Made by a program: the position numbers and the translations under genes
In this document: positions 1 to 8,601 of the stretch, in pieces
How the letters are laid out: each line of letters begins with the position of its first letter
How positions within the stretch are numbered: the first letter of the stretch is position 1
Assembly: GCA_002839315.1 (NCBI GenBank)
Contig: PGXV01000009.1
Location: 124,001-188,000, forward strand
Length of the DNA stretch: 64,000 bases
Direction of reading: 5' to 3'
From: Spirochaetae bacterium HGW-Spirochaetae-3
GTDB lineage: Bacteria; Spirochaetota; Spirochaetia; Treponematales; UBA12059
Notes under the pieces: model-generated
What the model was told of the DNA's origin: nothing
Databases searched by the model: none
The model's input: the letters and a program-made list of their open reading frames with translations, nothing else

Positions 1-888
1 GCCGCCCTGGGGATTCCTGAAGAAGGAGTTCTTCGGGATCAGCACGCCGACGACCGCCGCGAGGTAGATCAGCGTCGCGATGCCGGCGGCCCTGAGGCCC
101 TTCTTCTCGACGTCGGAGACGCCCATGCTGGTTTCCTGGACCGCGAAGCCGGCCTTGGGGGTATAGGGGCCCATCTTCTTCTCGACCGACGTCGCCACCC
201 AGGTGCCGACGACCGTCAGGACCAGCGTCGACGCTATCATGAAGTAGTAATTGACGGCCGGATTAACCGTAATGGTCGCGTCGATGATCTTGGCCGCTTC
301 CTGGGTAATGCCGGCGAGCAACGCGTCGGTGCCGACGATGATCAGGTTGGCGGTGAAGCCGGCGCAGGCGGCCGAGTAGCCGACGGCGATACCGACGAGC
401 GGGTTGCGCTTGGCCGCGTAGAAGATCATGCCGGCCAGCGGCGGGATGATGATCACGGCCGCGTCGGAAGCGATGTTGCCGCAGATGCCGACCAGCATGA
501 TGATCGGGACGAGCAGCTGCTTGGGCGCTCCGAGGATGAATCGTTTCATCATGGCGTTCATCAGGCCGACCTGCTCGGCGAGGCCTATGCCGAGCATCAT
601 CGTCAGCACGAGTCCCAGCGGGGCGAAGCCGACGAAGTTCTTGGTCAGGTTGATGAACATGTACTTGATGCCTTCGGCCGACAGGAGGCTCTTTATCGCG
701 ACCATCGAATCCTTTGACGGATGCTTGACCTCGATCTTGAACATCGCGAGTACGGCGGAAAGCACGACGACCGTGACCATCAGGATCACGAACATCATGA
801 ATGGGTGGGGGAGCTTGTTTCCGGTTCGCTCTACCCAGTCGAGGAAGCGGTAGAATACCGGCTTCCTCGCTATTTTTTCTTGTTTCAC
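1..888 (-). CDS. AbgT family transporter (3' end outside window)
   Basis: Membrane transporter of the AbgT family (p-aminobenzoyl-glutamate or related antimetabolite carriers). 296 codons are visible, the N-terminal part of a family usually near 500 residues; the rest lies left of the window. The protein opens with a short basic stretch and RFLDWVERTGNKLPHP, typical of AbgT N-termini, then a membrane helix (FMMFVILMVTVVVLS). The family signature region NPLVGIAVGYSAACAGF is present, followed by further helices. The start is GTG at 886-888, chosen because AGGAGG lies 7 nt upstream; no ATG fits. Substrate cannot be told from sequence. Family call is firm, specificity is not. Confidence 0.85.
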   Translation of the reverse strand, partial: MKQEKIARKPVFYRFLDWVERTGNKLPHPFMMFVILMVTVVVLSAVLAMFKIEVKHPSKDSMVAIKSLLSAEGIKYMFINLTKNFVGFAPLGLVLTMMLGIGLAEQVGLMNAMMKRFILGAPKQLLVPIIMLVGICGNIASDAAVIIIPPLAGMIFYAAKRNPLVGIAVGYSAACAGFTANLIIVGTDALLAGITQEAAKIIDATITVNPAVNYYFMIASTLVLTVVGTWVATSVEKKMGPYTPKAGFAVQETSMGVSDVEKKGLRAAGIATLIYLAAVVGVLIPKNSFFRNPQGG

Positions 889-948
889 AGAGAGCCTCCT
901 TGCCGTATGGGGCATGTTATGGCCATATTTCAGACATGGCCGATACTG

Positions 949-977
949 TATGTACCATGATATTATTTACCCGTCAA
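949..977 (-). promoter_or_regulatory. Putative promoter of the AbgT-type gene
   Basis: On the minus strand TTGACG (977-972), a 17-nt spacer and TACATA (954-949) sit about 60 nt before the GTG start. The -35 is good and the -10 weak. Confidence 0.4.
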
Positions 978-1025
978 CGTTTTTGTTTCCGTTTTGCCGG
1001 AAAGATGGCCGCTTGAATATACAAA

Positions 1026-1051
1026 GCCCGCCCCGGGTTGCCGGAGCGGGC
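1026..1051 (-). terminator. Intrinsic terminator of trpB
   Basis: Inverted repeat GCCCGC...GCGGGC with an inner CCGG/CCGG pairing. On the minus strand it is followed by TTTGTAT, and it lies 35 bp after the trpB stop codon. Confidence 0.65.
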
Positions 1052-1085
1052 CGTTCCTCGACGCCGTACCCGAGGCGCGGGTAAT

Positions 1086-2282
1086 TCAGCGGAATCCGTA
1101 TTTTCCTATTACGAAATCGATGTCCTTGTCGCCGCGGCCGGACAGGTTGACGAGTATGGAGCGGCGGGGCTGCTCCTTGGCGAGCTTCATCGCGAAGGCG
1201 ACCGCGTGGGCGCTCTCGAGGGCGGGTATGATGCCTTCCTTGCGGCTGAGAGCGTAGAACGCGTCGATGCATTCCTCGTCGGTCACCGATGTATAGTTGA
1301 CCTTGCCCAGGTCGTGGAGCATCGAATGCTCGGGACCGACGCCGGGGTAGTCGAGCCCGCTCGCTATGGAGTAGACGGGCGACGGCTCGCCCTTCTCGTC
1401 CTGTAGCAGGTAGCACTTGAAGCCGTGGATCATGCCCGGCTTGCCGTAGGTGATGGTAGCGGCGTTGTCGCCCGTCTTCGGTCCGCGTCCCATAGGCTCG
1501 ACGCCGTATAGCGTGACGCTTCCGTCCTCGAGGTACGCCGAGAATATGCCCATCGCGTTGGATCCGCCGCCGACGCACGCGACGACGTCGTCCGGGTGCT
1601 CGCCGGTCATGTCGAAGAACTGCTCCCTGGCCTCGATGCCGACGACGCGCTGGAAATCGCGTACCATCATCGGGAACGGGTGGGGGCCGACGACCGAGCC
1701 TATGCAGTAGATGCTCGTTATCGGGTCGGCCATGTACGCCTCGAAAGCGGAGTCGACGGCCTCCTTGAGCGTCCTGAGCCCGCGGGACACGGGCACGACC
1801 GTGGCGCCCAGTATCTTCATCCTGGTGACGTTCGGCGCTTCCTTCTCGATATCTACCTCGCCCATGTGTATCTCGCACTCGAGCCCGAAGTACGCCGCCG
1901 CCGTCGCGAGCGCGACGCCGTGCTGGCCGGCGCCCGTCTCGGCTATCAGCCGTTTCTTGCCCAGGTACTTGGCCAGCAAGGCTTCGCCCATGCAGTGGTT
2001 GAGCTTGTGCGCGCCTGTATGGTTCAGGTCCTCGCGCTTCAGGTAGATACGCCCTCCGCATTCGTCTGATAGCGTCTTGGCGAAGTAGACCGGTGTCGGC
2101 CTGCCCTGGAAATGCGTGCGAATATTCCGTAGCTCCGATATGAACTCGTGCGACTTGCTTATGGAGAAGTACGCGTCGGCGATCTTGTCCATCTCCGCCT
2201 GGAGGTTCGGAGGTATGAAGCTACCGCCGAAATCGCCGTAGTTGCCTTTACTGTCCGGGAAAGTCTTAAAATAATCGCCCAT
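1086..2282 (-). CDS. trpB: Tryptophan synthase beta chain, stand-alone
   Basis: 398-residue PLP enzyme that condenses indole with serine to give tryptophan. Visible motifs: [12 protein letters not shown] with the Schiff-base lysine, AETGAGQHG with the catalytic glutamate, [10 protein letters not shown] phosphate loop, GVEPMG, and NLSGRGDKD near the C-terminus. Overall pattern and length match type 1 TrpB. The start at 2282 has AGGAG 7 nt upstream, and the longer reading from 2372 runs through the promoter. No trpA or other trp gene lies in the window; neighbours are a transporter and a divergent PadR regulator. This suggests indole salvage or a separately located trpA. Family very sure, physiology open. 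Confidence 0.93.
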   Translation of the reverse strand: MGDYFKTFPDSKGNYGDFGGSFIPPNLQAEMDKIADAYFSISKSHEFISELRNIRTHFQGRPTPVYFAKTLSDECGGRIYLKREDLNHTGAHKLNHCMGEALLAKYLGKKRLIAETGAGQHGVALATAAAYFGLECEIHMGEVDIEKEAPNVTRMKILGATVVPVSRGLRTLKEAVDSAFEAYMADPITSIYCIGSVVGPHPFPMMVRDFQRVVGIEAREQFFDMTGEHPDDVVACVGGGSNAMGIFSAYLEDGSVTLYGVEPMGRGPKTGDNAATITYGKPGMIHGFKCYLLQDEKGEPSPVYSIASGLDYPGVGPEHSMLHDLGKVNYTSVTDEECIDAFYALSRKEGIIPALESAHAVAFAMKLAKEQPRRSILVNLSGRGDKDIDFVIGKYGFR

Positions 2283-2310
2283 ATGATTCTCCTTGTAAGA
2301 ACAATAAGGC

Positions 2311-2339
2311 ATGGTAGCGTGTATATACGTATCTGTCAA
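2311..2339 (-). promoter_or_regulatory. trpB promoter
   Basis: Perfect TTGACA (2339-2334), 17-nt spacer, TACCAT (2316-2311); the predicted mRNA leader is about 25 nt and contains the AGGAG site. Confidence 0.6.
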
Positions 2340-2391
2340 TAGAAACAAATGACAAGAATCGTCTACTTGCATGGGGCCAGGTCATTAAATA

Positions 2392-2405
2392 AAGACCCGC
2401 GTCTT
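2392..2405 (+). promoter_or_regulatory. Palindrome overlapping the padR promoter
   Basis: AAGAC-CCGC-GTCTT, a perfect 5-4-5 inverted repeat. It touches the -35 hexamer at 2404 and is a candidate PadR operator in the trpB/padR intergenic space. Confidence 0.35.
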
Positions 2406-2433
2406 GACAGGTTTCGGATACGGCTTCTACTGT
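2404..2433 (+). promoter_or_regulatory. padR promoter, probably giving a leaderless mRNA
   Basis: TTGACA (2404-2409), 18-nt spacer, TACTGT (2428-2433). The first base of the ATG start is 7 nt after the -10, and no Shine-Dalgarno sequence is present. Confidence 0.45.
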
Positions 2434-2439
2434 AGCGGC

Positions 2440-3015
2440 ATGGATAAAAAGAACGGCGGATCGATATCCAGGCATTATTCCGACATACGCCCCGAATTCG
2501 TACCGCTCGGGTTCCTCGTCGAGGAGCCGACGCACGGATACGAGGTCTACAGGCGTTTCAGCGATAGCCTCGCGGGATTGTGGCGTATCAGCGAAAGCCA
2601 GATGTACGCTACCCTGAAGCGCCTCGAGGAACGGGGTTGTCTTGACGGCTCGCCTCCCGAGAAGGGAACGGCCGCGTCGAGGCGCGTGCTGTCGCCGAGC
2701 GCCGCGGGGCTGGAAATGTTCGCGGCCTGGCTCGAGGGACCGACCGTTTGCAGCCCGCGGATACTCCGCCTCGAATTCCTCACGCGCCTGTTCTTCGCGC
2801 GACGCCTGGCGCCGGACTCTGTCGCCGCCCTGGCGGAATCCCAGCGAGCCTCCGTCGCCGGCGCGCTCGAGCGGCTGTCGGCGAATCGTACCGCCCATGG
2901 CGATGGATTCGACGTGTTCGATCTCGCCTTGGCGTTCAGCGAGAGCCAGCTCCGCTCGGCCCTCGAGTGGATCGAGTCGAGCGTATCCCCGGCGCTAGGC
3001 CCGGGAGGTCGATAG
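2440..3015 (+). CDS. PadR family transcriptional regulator
   Basis: 191-residue regulator. The N-terminal winged helix carries the PadR pattern FLVEEPTHGYEVYRRF, then ISESQMYATLKRLEERG (recognition helix and wing), then a C-terminal helical dimerisation part. PadR proteins usually repress nearby genes and themselves in response to small aromatic or other ligands. It is divergent from trpB with a palindrome in the shared spacer, so self-control or control of trpB is a reasonable inference. Start chosen at the ATG at 2440; an in-frame TTG at 2404 is the promoter -35. Effector unknown. Confidence 0.8.
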   Translation: MDKKNGGSISRHYSDIRPEFVPLGFLVEEPTHGYEVYRRFSDSLAGLWRISESQMYATLKRLEERGCLDGSPPEKGTAASRRVLSPSAAGLEMFAAWLEGPTVCSPRILRLEFLTRLFFARRLAPDSVAALAESQRASVAGALERLSANRTAHGDGFDVFDLALAFSESQLRSALEWIESSVSPALGPGGR

Positions 3016-3046
3016 GAGGTTCCGCGCCGGTCGGGCGCGTCCGGCG

Positions 3047-5476
3047 CTACGGCATCCCTTCGTCGACGCGGACTCCTCCGAGCGCGGCGAGGCTGGCGAC
3101 TATAAGGCTCTCCTCCGCGTCCGACGCCTTCGGGTTCGCCGCGGCGAATTCTCGACGTATGCGCTTGTATACGTCCTCGATCGCGGCCGGCCTCATGAAG
3201 TGGAAACCCTGTAGCGAGCCGCAATCGCGCTCGGCGAAGTAGTCCCATTGGGCCCGCGTCTCTATGCCCTCGGCCACGATATCCAGGTCCAGGCTATGTC
3301 CCAGGTTGATGATCGCGTTGACGACCTTCTCGTTCTGGGGCTCCGCGAGGTTCATGACGAAGGAAATATCGATCTTGAGCGCGTCTACCGGGAGGCGCGC
3401 CAGGTAGGCTAGCGAAGAATAGCCGGTGCCGAAGTCGTCTACCATGAACGCTATGCCCGGAAGCCGCTGCTTGATGTCCTTTATCCGCTCGATGGCGTCC
3501 TTGGTGTTCCTCATGATCGTCGATTCGGTGAGCTCCAGCTTGAGCCTCGACGGCGACAGGCCCGATCCTTTTACGATGGCCTCGAGGTCCTCGGCGTAGT
3601 TCGGGCGCTCGAACTGCTGGCTCGAGACGTTGACCGAGACGTATATGTTGGTGAAGCCCTTCTCGTGGATGCGACGGGTATCGTAGCACGCCCGCCTCAG
3701 GGCCCATTCGCCGAGCTGCAGTATCATGCCCGTTTCCTCGGCGACGGGGATGAATTCCATCGGCGGCACCTGTTGCCCGCCGGGCCGGTGCCAGCGCGCG
3801 AGCGCCTCCATGCCCATGACGCAGCCGTTCCGGTCTACGATGGGTTGATAGAGCAGGTTGAAGCCTCCGCTCTGCAGCGCGGTCTTCATCTCCTGCTCCA
3901 GATGCCAGCGCTCGGTGGTCTTCTCGCTGACCCGGGAATCGAAGAGCGTATACCGGTTCTTGCCGCTCTCCTTGGAGCAGTACATCGCGATGTCGGCGCT
4001 TTTCGTCGCGTCCTCTATCGTGCGTCCGTGGTCGGGTATGATAGCGACTCCGATAGACACCCCGACGCTGACGCTACCGCCCGACGACAGGTCCTTGGAG
4101 CGAAGTATGTACGGATGCGCGACGCTGGATAGTATGCGCTCGGAAACGAGCACCCCGTCGGAGATGTCCTTTATCCCCGTAAGCACGACGACGAATTCGT
4201 CGCCGCCGAACCGGTACGCGGTGTCCGTATCGCGCAGGCAGACGCGCAGGCGCCTCGCCGTCTCCACGAGAAGCTCGTCGCCCGCGTCGTGGCCGAGCGT
4301 GTCGTTTACGTGCTTGAAACCGTCCAGGTCGAGGAACAGCACGCAAGCCCGCCACGATTCGTCGCGCTCGATGGTCTGGAAATGCGTCGTCATGTCGTCA
4401 TTGAAGAGGTCGCGGTTGCCCAGGCCCGTGAGCTTGTCGTGGTACGCGAGATGGCGTAGCTTGCGCTCGATCGTCTTGCGCTGGGTAATATCCCGTATGA
4501 CGCAGGTAAGCGTACGGCCCTTGTTCTCCTTGGAGTTGCCGAAGGACATCTCCATGGGGGCCACGCCGCGATGCTTCGTCGTACCGAGGAATTCGAAGGT
4601 GCGCTTGAGCCCTAGCGCCATGCGGTCCTGGTCGTCGATATAGAAGTACTTGCGGAATTCGGTCTCGTGCTTCGCGAAGACCTCGGGCGGGAAAAGCACG
4701 CTGAACGGTTTGCCTAACACCTCTTCGCGTTCCCAGCCGAAGGTGTTCTTTATGCCCGAATTGGCGAAGATGATCGTGAACTGGTCGTCGAGCCGGAAGA
4801 TCGCCTCGGTAATGGTCTCCGACAGCGCGACGTAATGCTCCCTCGTCTCCTTGAGCTGCAGGAACAGCGCGTGGTCGAACGACAGGTCCCTGATCAGGGC
4901 GATGACCGCCGGCTCCCCGCGAAGCTGTATAGCCGACAGCAGGCAGTCCATGGAAACGACCGTGCCGTCGTGGCGCTTGCCGCGGAACGCGAGTATATCC
5001 TCCGCCGTCGCCGCGTGGGGCGTATCTCCCCGCATCGAGAATTCCGCGAGCCGGGTGTGGAAGGCTCCGCGGTATTCCTCCGGTAGCAACTCGAATATCG
5101 GCTTGCCTATCAGCTCGCCCTTGTCGTAGCCGAACGTCAGGTAGAAGGCCTGGTTAGCCTCGACGATCCTGCCCGTAGGGGACATGATGAGGACCGAATC
5201 GGATACGCCGTCGAGCAGGATCTCGAGGCTGGCGTCCGATTCCTCCGACTCGTACTCGAGCTTGAGCGCGTATCCCTGTAATATCCGCTCGAGGAGCTGA
5301 GAGAATATCGACTCCCCGACGTTGGACGGCGAATCGGCGTCTCCCTGGGAGGAAGTGCCCCCGCCCTGGACGCTGGAACCGAGTCCGAAGATTCCGGCCA
5401 TGCTTTCTGGTATGGATTCTGGAGAAGAGGATTCGATGGATTCCAGGAGCGAGTGCATATCGAGCTGTTGTTTCAT
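3047..5476 (-). CDS. PAS-PAS-GGDEF-EAL cyclic di-GMP protein
   Basis: 809-residue cytoplasmic sensor for c-di-GMP turnover. Order: low-complexity Ser/Gly-rich N-terminus (1-80), PAS domain (about 83-200), second PAS (about 212-330), GGDEF domain with intact FGGDEF (about 421) and HDKLTGLGNRDLF, then EAL domain with EALARWH (about 556) and DDFGTGYSS (about 678). Both catalytic signatures look intact, so it could make and degrade c-di-GMP; the net direction cannot be read from sequence. No membrane segment is seen, so it senses an internal signal. Start at 5476 has AGGAGG 11 nt upstream. Another c-di-GMP enzyme (HD-GYP) lies just upstream on the same strand. Confidence 0.9.
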   Translation of the reverse strand: MKQQLDMHSLLESIESSSPESIPESMAGIFGLGSSVQGGGTSSQGDADSPSNVGESIFSQLLERILQGYALKLEYESEESDASLEILLDGVSDSVLIMSPTGRIVEANQAFYLTFGYDKGELIGKPIFELLPEEYRGAFHTRLAEFSMRGDTPHAATAEDILAFRGKRHDGTVVSMDCLLSAIQLRGEPAVIALIRDLSFDHALFLQLKETREHYVALSETITEAIFRLDDQFTIIFANSGIKNTFGWEREEVLGKPFSVLFPPEVFAKHETEFRKYFYIDDQDRMALGLKRTFEFLGTTKHRGVAPMEMSFGNSKENKGRTLTCVIRDITQRKTIERKLRHLAYHDKLTGLGNRDLFNDDMTTHFQTIERDESWRACVLFLDLDGFKHVNDTLGHDAGDELLVETARRLRVCLRDTDTAYRFGGDEFVVVLTGIKDISDGVLVSERILSSVAHPYILRSKDLSSGGSVSVGVSIGVAIIPDHGRTIEDATKSADIAMYCSKESGKNRYTLFDSRVSEKTTERWHLEQEMKTALQSGGFNLLYQPIVDRNGCVMGMEALARWHRPGGQQVPPMEFIPVAEETGMILQLGEWALRRACYDTRRIHEKGFTNIYVSVNVSSQQFERPNYAEDLEAIVKGSGLSPSRLKLELTESTIMRNTKDAIERIKDIKQRLPGIAFMVDDFGTGYSSLAYLARLPVDALKIDISFVMNLAEPQNEKVVNAIINLGHSLDLDIVAEGIETRAQWDYFAERDCGSLQGFHFMRPAAIEDVYKRIRREFAAANPKASDAEESLIVASLAALGGVRVDEGMP

Positions 5477-5505
5477 TCGAAGAACAGCCTCCTACTTTTG
5501 TATCG

Positions 5506-5534
5506 ATTATACATGATTCCCGGTAAATAGCCAA
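5506..5534 (-). promoter_or_regulatory. Promoter of the GGDEF-EAL gene
   Basis: TTGGCT (5534-5529), 17-nt spacer, consensus TATAAT (5511-5506), about 30 nt before the start. A second TATAAT lies at 5549-5544 on the same strand, so tandem promoters are possible. Confidence 0.55.
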
Positions 5535-5624
5535 AAAAACTGGATTATACGGGATCGGCCGCGGCGAACGTCCTTATGACCCCTCCCGGGACATAGCCCG
5601 CCCGGCCGAGGCGCAGCGCCGCGG

Positions 5625-7004
5625 TCAGGCCCAGATCTCCGTGAATTCAGCGATATGGGTACGGAAGAGATCCACGAGGTCCGCGTCGAACTGCCGGCCT
5701 CGCTGGCTTACGATATACTCGAGCGCGGCTTCCTCGCTCCAGGCCGACTTATACGGGCGGTCGGAGACGAGGGCGTCGAAGACGTCGACGATGCTCACGA
5801 TGCGTCCCGGTAGCGGTATGGCCTCTCCCGACAGGCCACGGGGGTAGCCGTTCCCGTCCCAGCGCTCGTGGTGGGTAAGGGCTATCGTCGCTCCCTGGGA
5901 TAGGTAGTGGCTATTCGAATCCTTGAGGAGTTCGTAGCCGATGAGCGTATGCCTCTTCATGACGGAGAATTCTCCGGGGTCGAGCTTCCCCGGTTTCTGG
6001 AGTATGGCCTCGGGAATCGCGATCTTCCCTATATCGTGCAACGTCGAGCTTTTCAGGATCAGGTCCTCCTCCTCCGGGCCCTGTCCGAGGAGGCGCGCGA
6101 ACAAGGCCGAGAGGGCGCCGATACGCTTGAGGTGCGCGCCTGTCTTCTCGTCGTTGAAGTCCGAGATCCTCCCGAGGAGGAAGAGCGTCTCGACCTCGCG
6201 CAGGACGGCCGTCTCGCGAGCCTCCCTCTCCGCCTTGTTGGACTCCGAGAGCATGAGGTTCTGCGCCTCGAGGGAGGATACCATTACGTTGAAGCGGCTC
6301 GCGAGGCCTCCGATCTCGTCCTTGGATTCAACGGTAGCGCGAAGCGAGAGGTCCCCGGTATCGGCGATGCGCGAGATCGCGCCCGATAGCCGCTCGAGCG
6401 GGCCTATGAGGCGCCGCAGGTACGCGGCCGTGAGGATAGCCGCGCACAATAGCGCGACGGCGAGCATGAGGACGTTCCCGCGAAGGATGCCGTCCACGTC
6501 CGAGAAGAACCGGGCGCTAAGCTCCGAGATAGCGATGGTCCACCCGAAGGGCTCGAAGGAGAACGATATACCGACGCGGTCCTCTCCGAGCACCTCCCGG
6601 GAGAACCATCCCGCGGGTAGGCTGACGCGCGTCTCCGTCGCCCCGTCCGCGAACGGCTCTTCCCTCGCGCCGCGCGCCTCGATCCGGTACGCCGGAACCC
6701 CCGAGGCGTCGATGACGAGGACCTGCTCCGTATCGCTCCGCAGCAGCGAATACGCGTACGAGCGGAAGGATTCCTCCTGGGCCTCGCGGTAGGCTTCCTC
6801 TCCGGCGAGGCCGAGGGAGTTTATGACCTCCCACTCGTTGTTTATATAGTCGCGGAGCTGCTCGGCCTTGTATGCAAGGTGCCTGTTGGCGAGGCGGGTC
6901 AGGGCGACGCGCGACTCGAGGAACGTCGAGTATCCGCTGACGACGACCGCCGCGACGACGACGGGAAGAAGTGTGAGGTAGGTCCTAAGCCGTAGACTTT
7001 TCAT
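5625..7004 (-). CDS. Membrane HD-GYP domain phosphodiesterase with HAMP
   Basis: 459-residue membrane receptor. TM1 is at about 8-28, an extracytoplasmic sensing region follows (30-175), TM2 at about 178-200, HAMP at about 202-255, then an HD-GYP domain with LHDIGKIAIPE (about 321) and HHERWDGNGYP (about 376). HD-GYP enzymes hydrolyse c-di-GMP, and the metal-binding His/Asp residues and the GYP triad are present. It reads away from a divergent coiled-coil gene and toward the GGDEF-EAL gene, 148 bp away, which has its own promoter. Start at 7004 has an AGGA site 5 nt upstream. The ligand of the periplasmic region is unknown. Confidence 0.88.
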   Translation of the reverse strand: MKSLRLRTYLTLLPVVVAAVVVSGYSTFLESRVALTRLANRHLAYKAEQLRDYINNEWEVINSLGLAGEEAYREAQEESFRSYAYSLLRSDTEQVLVIDASGVPAYRIEARGAREEPFADGATETRVSLPAGWFSREVLGEDRVGISFSFEPFGWTIAISELSARFFSDVDGILRGNVLMLAVALLCAAILTAAYLRRLIGPLERLSGAISRIADTGDLSLRATVESKDEIGGLASRFNVMVSSLEAQNLMLSESNKAEREARETAVLREVETLFLLGRISDFNDEKTGAHLKRIGALSALFARLLGQGPEEEDLILKSSTLHDIGKIAIPEAILQKPGKLDPGEFSVMKRHTLIGYELLKDSNSHYLSQGATIALTHHERWDGNGYPRGLSGEAIPLPGRIVSIVDVFDALVSDRPYKSAWSEEAALEYIVSQRGRQFDADLVDLFRTHIAEFTEIWA

Positions 7005-7069
7005 CGTGTTCCTAGTCTATACTACAAGACGTTCGTAACCAATATCCGGCAAGGAATGAGCGGAGACGC

Positions 7070-7984
7070 ATGGGGAAACCAAAAGTAGCGGGGCGCAGGC
7101 TCTACGCTCCTCTTATCGCTATCAATATCGTGATCCTCGCCGGCGCGGCGCTGTTCCTCGCCTCGTCCGACATGTCCTATAAGAACCGTGTTAAGGCCGA
7201 GACCCTCAGGGATAGCAAGTTCCTTACTACCGAGTGGCGCCTTATGAAGGAGCTCAAGGAGAGGACGGACCGCGAGTTGCTGGACAAGGATCGCGAGATC
7301 GCGGAGTTGCGATCGCGCTACCTAAGCCTGAAAGGTTCCGGATCGCCGACCGAGCTTATCGCCGCCATAGAGAAAGAGATGAGGAAGGCCGAGGACGAGC
7401 GCGAGGCCCTCCTTACGGCTCGTCTCGAGGCGACGGTCAACCCGCCATCCGCGACGTCGACTCCCGCCTCCCCCGCGCGACGGACGCCTCCCGCGGGTTC
7501 GGCGCTCCCCGCGGGCAAGGATACCGCCCTGAGCGCGTTGCTGAGGGAGCGGATAACGGGCCTCGAGGCGGCGCTACTGGCGAGTCGGGAGGGCGCGTCC
7601 GCAATAGAGGACGAGCTCGAGAGCCTCAGGCGGAGCGCGGCGTTCGCCGGCATCCCCGCTACGGCCCCCCCGCAGGCGGCCGTAGCCCCCGGGCCGATAG
7701 GCGACGAGGCGTTCACGCTCATACTCGACTCGCTCGCGCGGGAACGGGACGCCCTCGACGACCCTGACGCGGTGCTCGGCATCGCCGACCTCAAGACCCG
7801 CGCCCTCCTGCGAGCCATCGTCCGCACGCCCGCCATACGCGCCGAGTACCCCGAGCTCCTCGAGTCCCTCGACCGCTACCTGGCGCTCGCGGGCCGGGAG
7901 GAATACCTCCGCGGCAAGCGGGCGGCCTACGACGAGCTTATCGGGAACCTGGAGGCGCTCAAGGCAAAGGCGGAAGAGAAATAA
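7070..7984 (+). CDS. Membrane-anchored coiled-coil protein, unknown function
   Basis: 304 residues. A basic N-terminus and one hydrophobic segment (about 12-32) are followed by a long charged heptad-rich stretch (45-115), a Pro/Ala/Thr-rich linker (120-150), a second coiled coil (155-190) and a C-terminal helical region (210-300). This looks like an inner-membrane anchored structural or scaffolding protein; I recognise no family. It is divergent from the HD-GYP gene (65 bp gap), so co-regulation is possible. Its last 26 bp overlap the convergent lipoprotein gene. A GGAG site lies 7 nt upstream of the ATG. Confidence 0.7.
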   Translation: MGKPKVAGRRLYAPLIAINIVILAGAALFLASSDMSYKNRVKAETLRDSKFLTTEWRLMKELKERTDRELLDKDREIAELRSRYLSLKGSGSPTELIAAIEKEMRKAEDEREALLTARLEATVNPPSATSTPASPARRTPPAGSALPAGKDTALSALLRERITGLEAALLASREGASAIEDELESLRRSAAFAGIPATAPPQAAVAPGPIGDEAFTLILDSLARERDALDDPDAVLGIADLKTRALLRAIVRTPAIRAEYPELLESLDRYLALAGREEYLRGKRAAYDELIGNLEALKAKAEEK

Positions 7985-8600
7985 AGGCGGGAACTGACTC
8001 GTAGGACCCCGAGACGGCATAAAGCATATAGCTGTAGGTTGAAGCAGGAATTAAATCATTATCCGGGTTGCTGTATGCGGTCTCTGATGCATTCGGTTCT
8101 TTTGTAATCGTATACGCTTGTCCGTCTACGGAGCATTCGAGACGGTACTTGTCAATGATCGTCGTGTCAGCATAGGACCATTCGAGTTGCACTGTATTGC
8201 CGGAGCCCGTTCTTGTCCCGCTGGTAAAAATCGGCGCGGGCGGCAGTACCGTTACGTAGGCGATTGCGCTCGAACCGGCCGCATCGGTGACGGTGATTCG
8301 TATCCGGCCTATTGCCCTCCCCGCGGTATAGGTTAATCCGGAGAAGGATCCCGTGTCTTGCGTATTGGTCCCCGAATACAGGTCGTAGCCCGCTTCCTCG
8401 AACGTGTAGGGCGCCGTCCCGCCGCTCGGCGTCAACCCAACGGTGCCGATCAGCCTCTCGACCGTGGTCCTGTCGACCGCCAGTGTCAGCCTTTCGTCCG
8501 GTAGCGTAAACTGGTCGAGCAGCGAGAACGAGTCGCAGGCCGTCGACGCGAGCGCGCATAGAAGCACGAAGGGCGATAGCCACGATACGGTTCCTCTCAT
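7959..8600 (-). CDS. Putative lipoprotein with Ig/fibronectin-like domains
   Basis: 213 residues. The signal peptide ends at LASTACDS; the lipobox is loose, with Ser at -3, as spirochetes often allow. The mature part has a beta-rich stretch with GGTAPYTFEEAGYDLYSGTN and VTDAAGSSAIAYVTV, typical of cadherin/Ig-like repeats, then a fibronectin type III-like part (VQLEWSYADTT, IIDKYRLECSVDG). Probably a surface or periplasmic lipoprotein. It starts 1 nt after the stop of the envelope protein gene upstream, so the two form an operon. Its 3' end overlaps the convergent coiled-coil gene by 26 bp. Function unknown. Confidence 0.65.
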   Translation of the reverse strand: MRGTVSWLSPFVLLCALASTACDSFSLLDQFTLPDERLTLAVDRTTVERLIGTVGLTPSGGTAPYTFEEAGYDLYSGTNTQDTGSFSGLTYTAGRAIGRIRITVTDAAGSSAIAYVTVLPPAPIFTSGTRTGSGNTVQLEWSYADTTIIDKYRLECSVDGQAYTITKEPNASETAYSNPDNDLIPASTYSYMLYAVSGSYESVPAFISLPPLP

Positions 8601-8601
8601 G

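Noticed and set aside
2283-2340. T-box or trp attenuator before trpB
   Set aside because: The leader is only about 25 nt, with no room for such a structure.
3024-3047. GCGCCG/CGGCGC hairpin between padR and the GGDEF-EAL gene as terminator
   Set aside because: 18-bp... wide loop with only 6 pairs and no T run on either strand; too weak to call.
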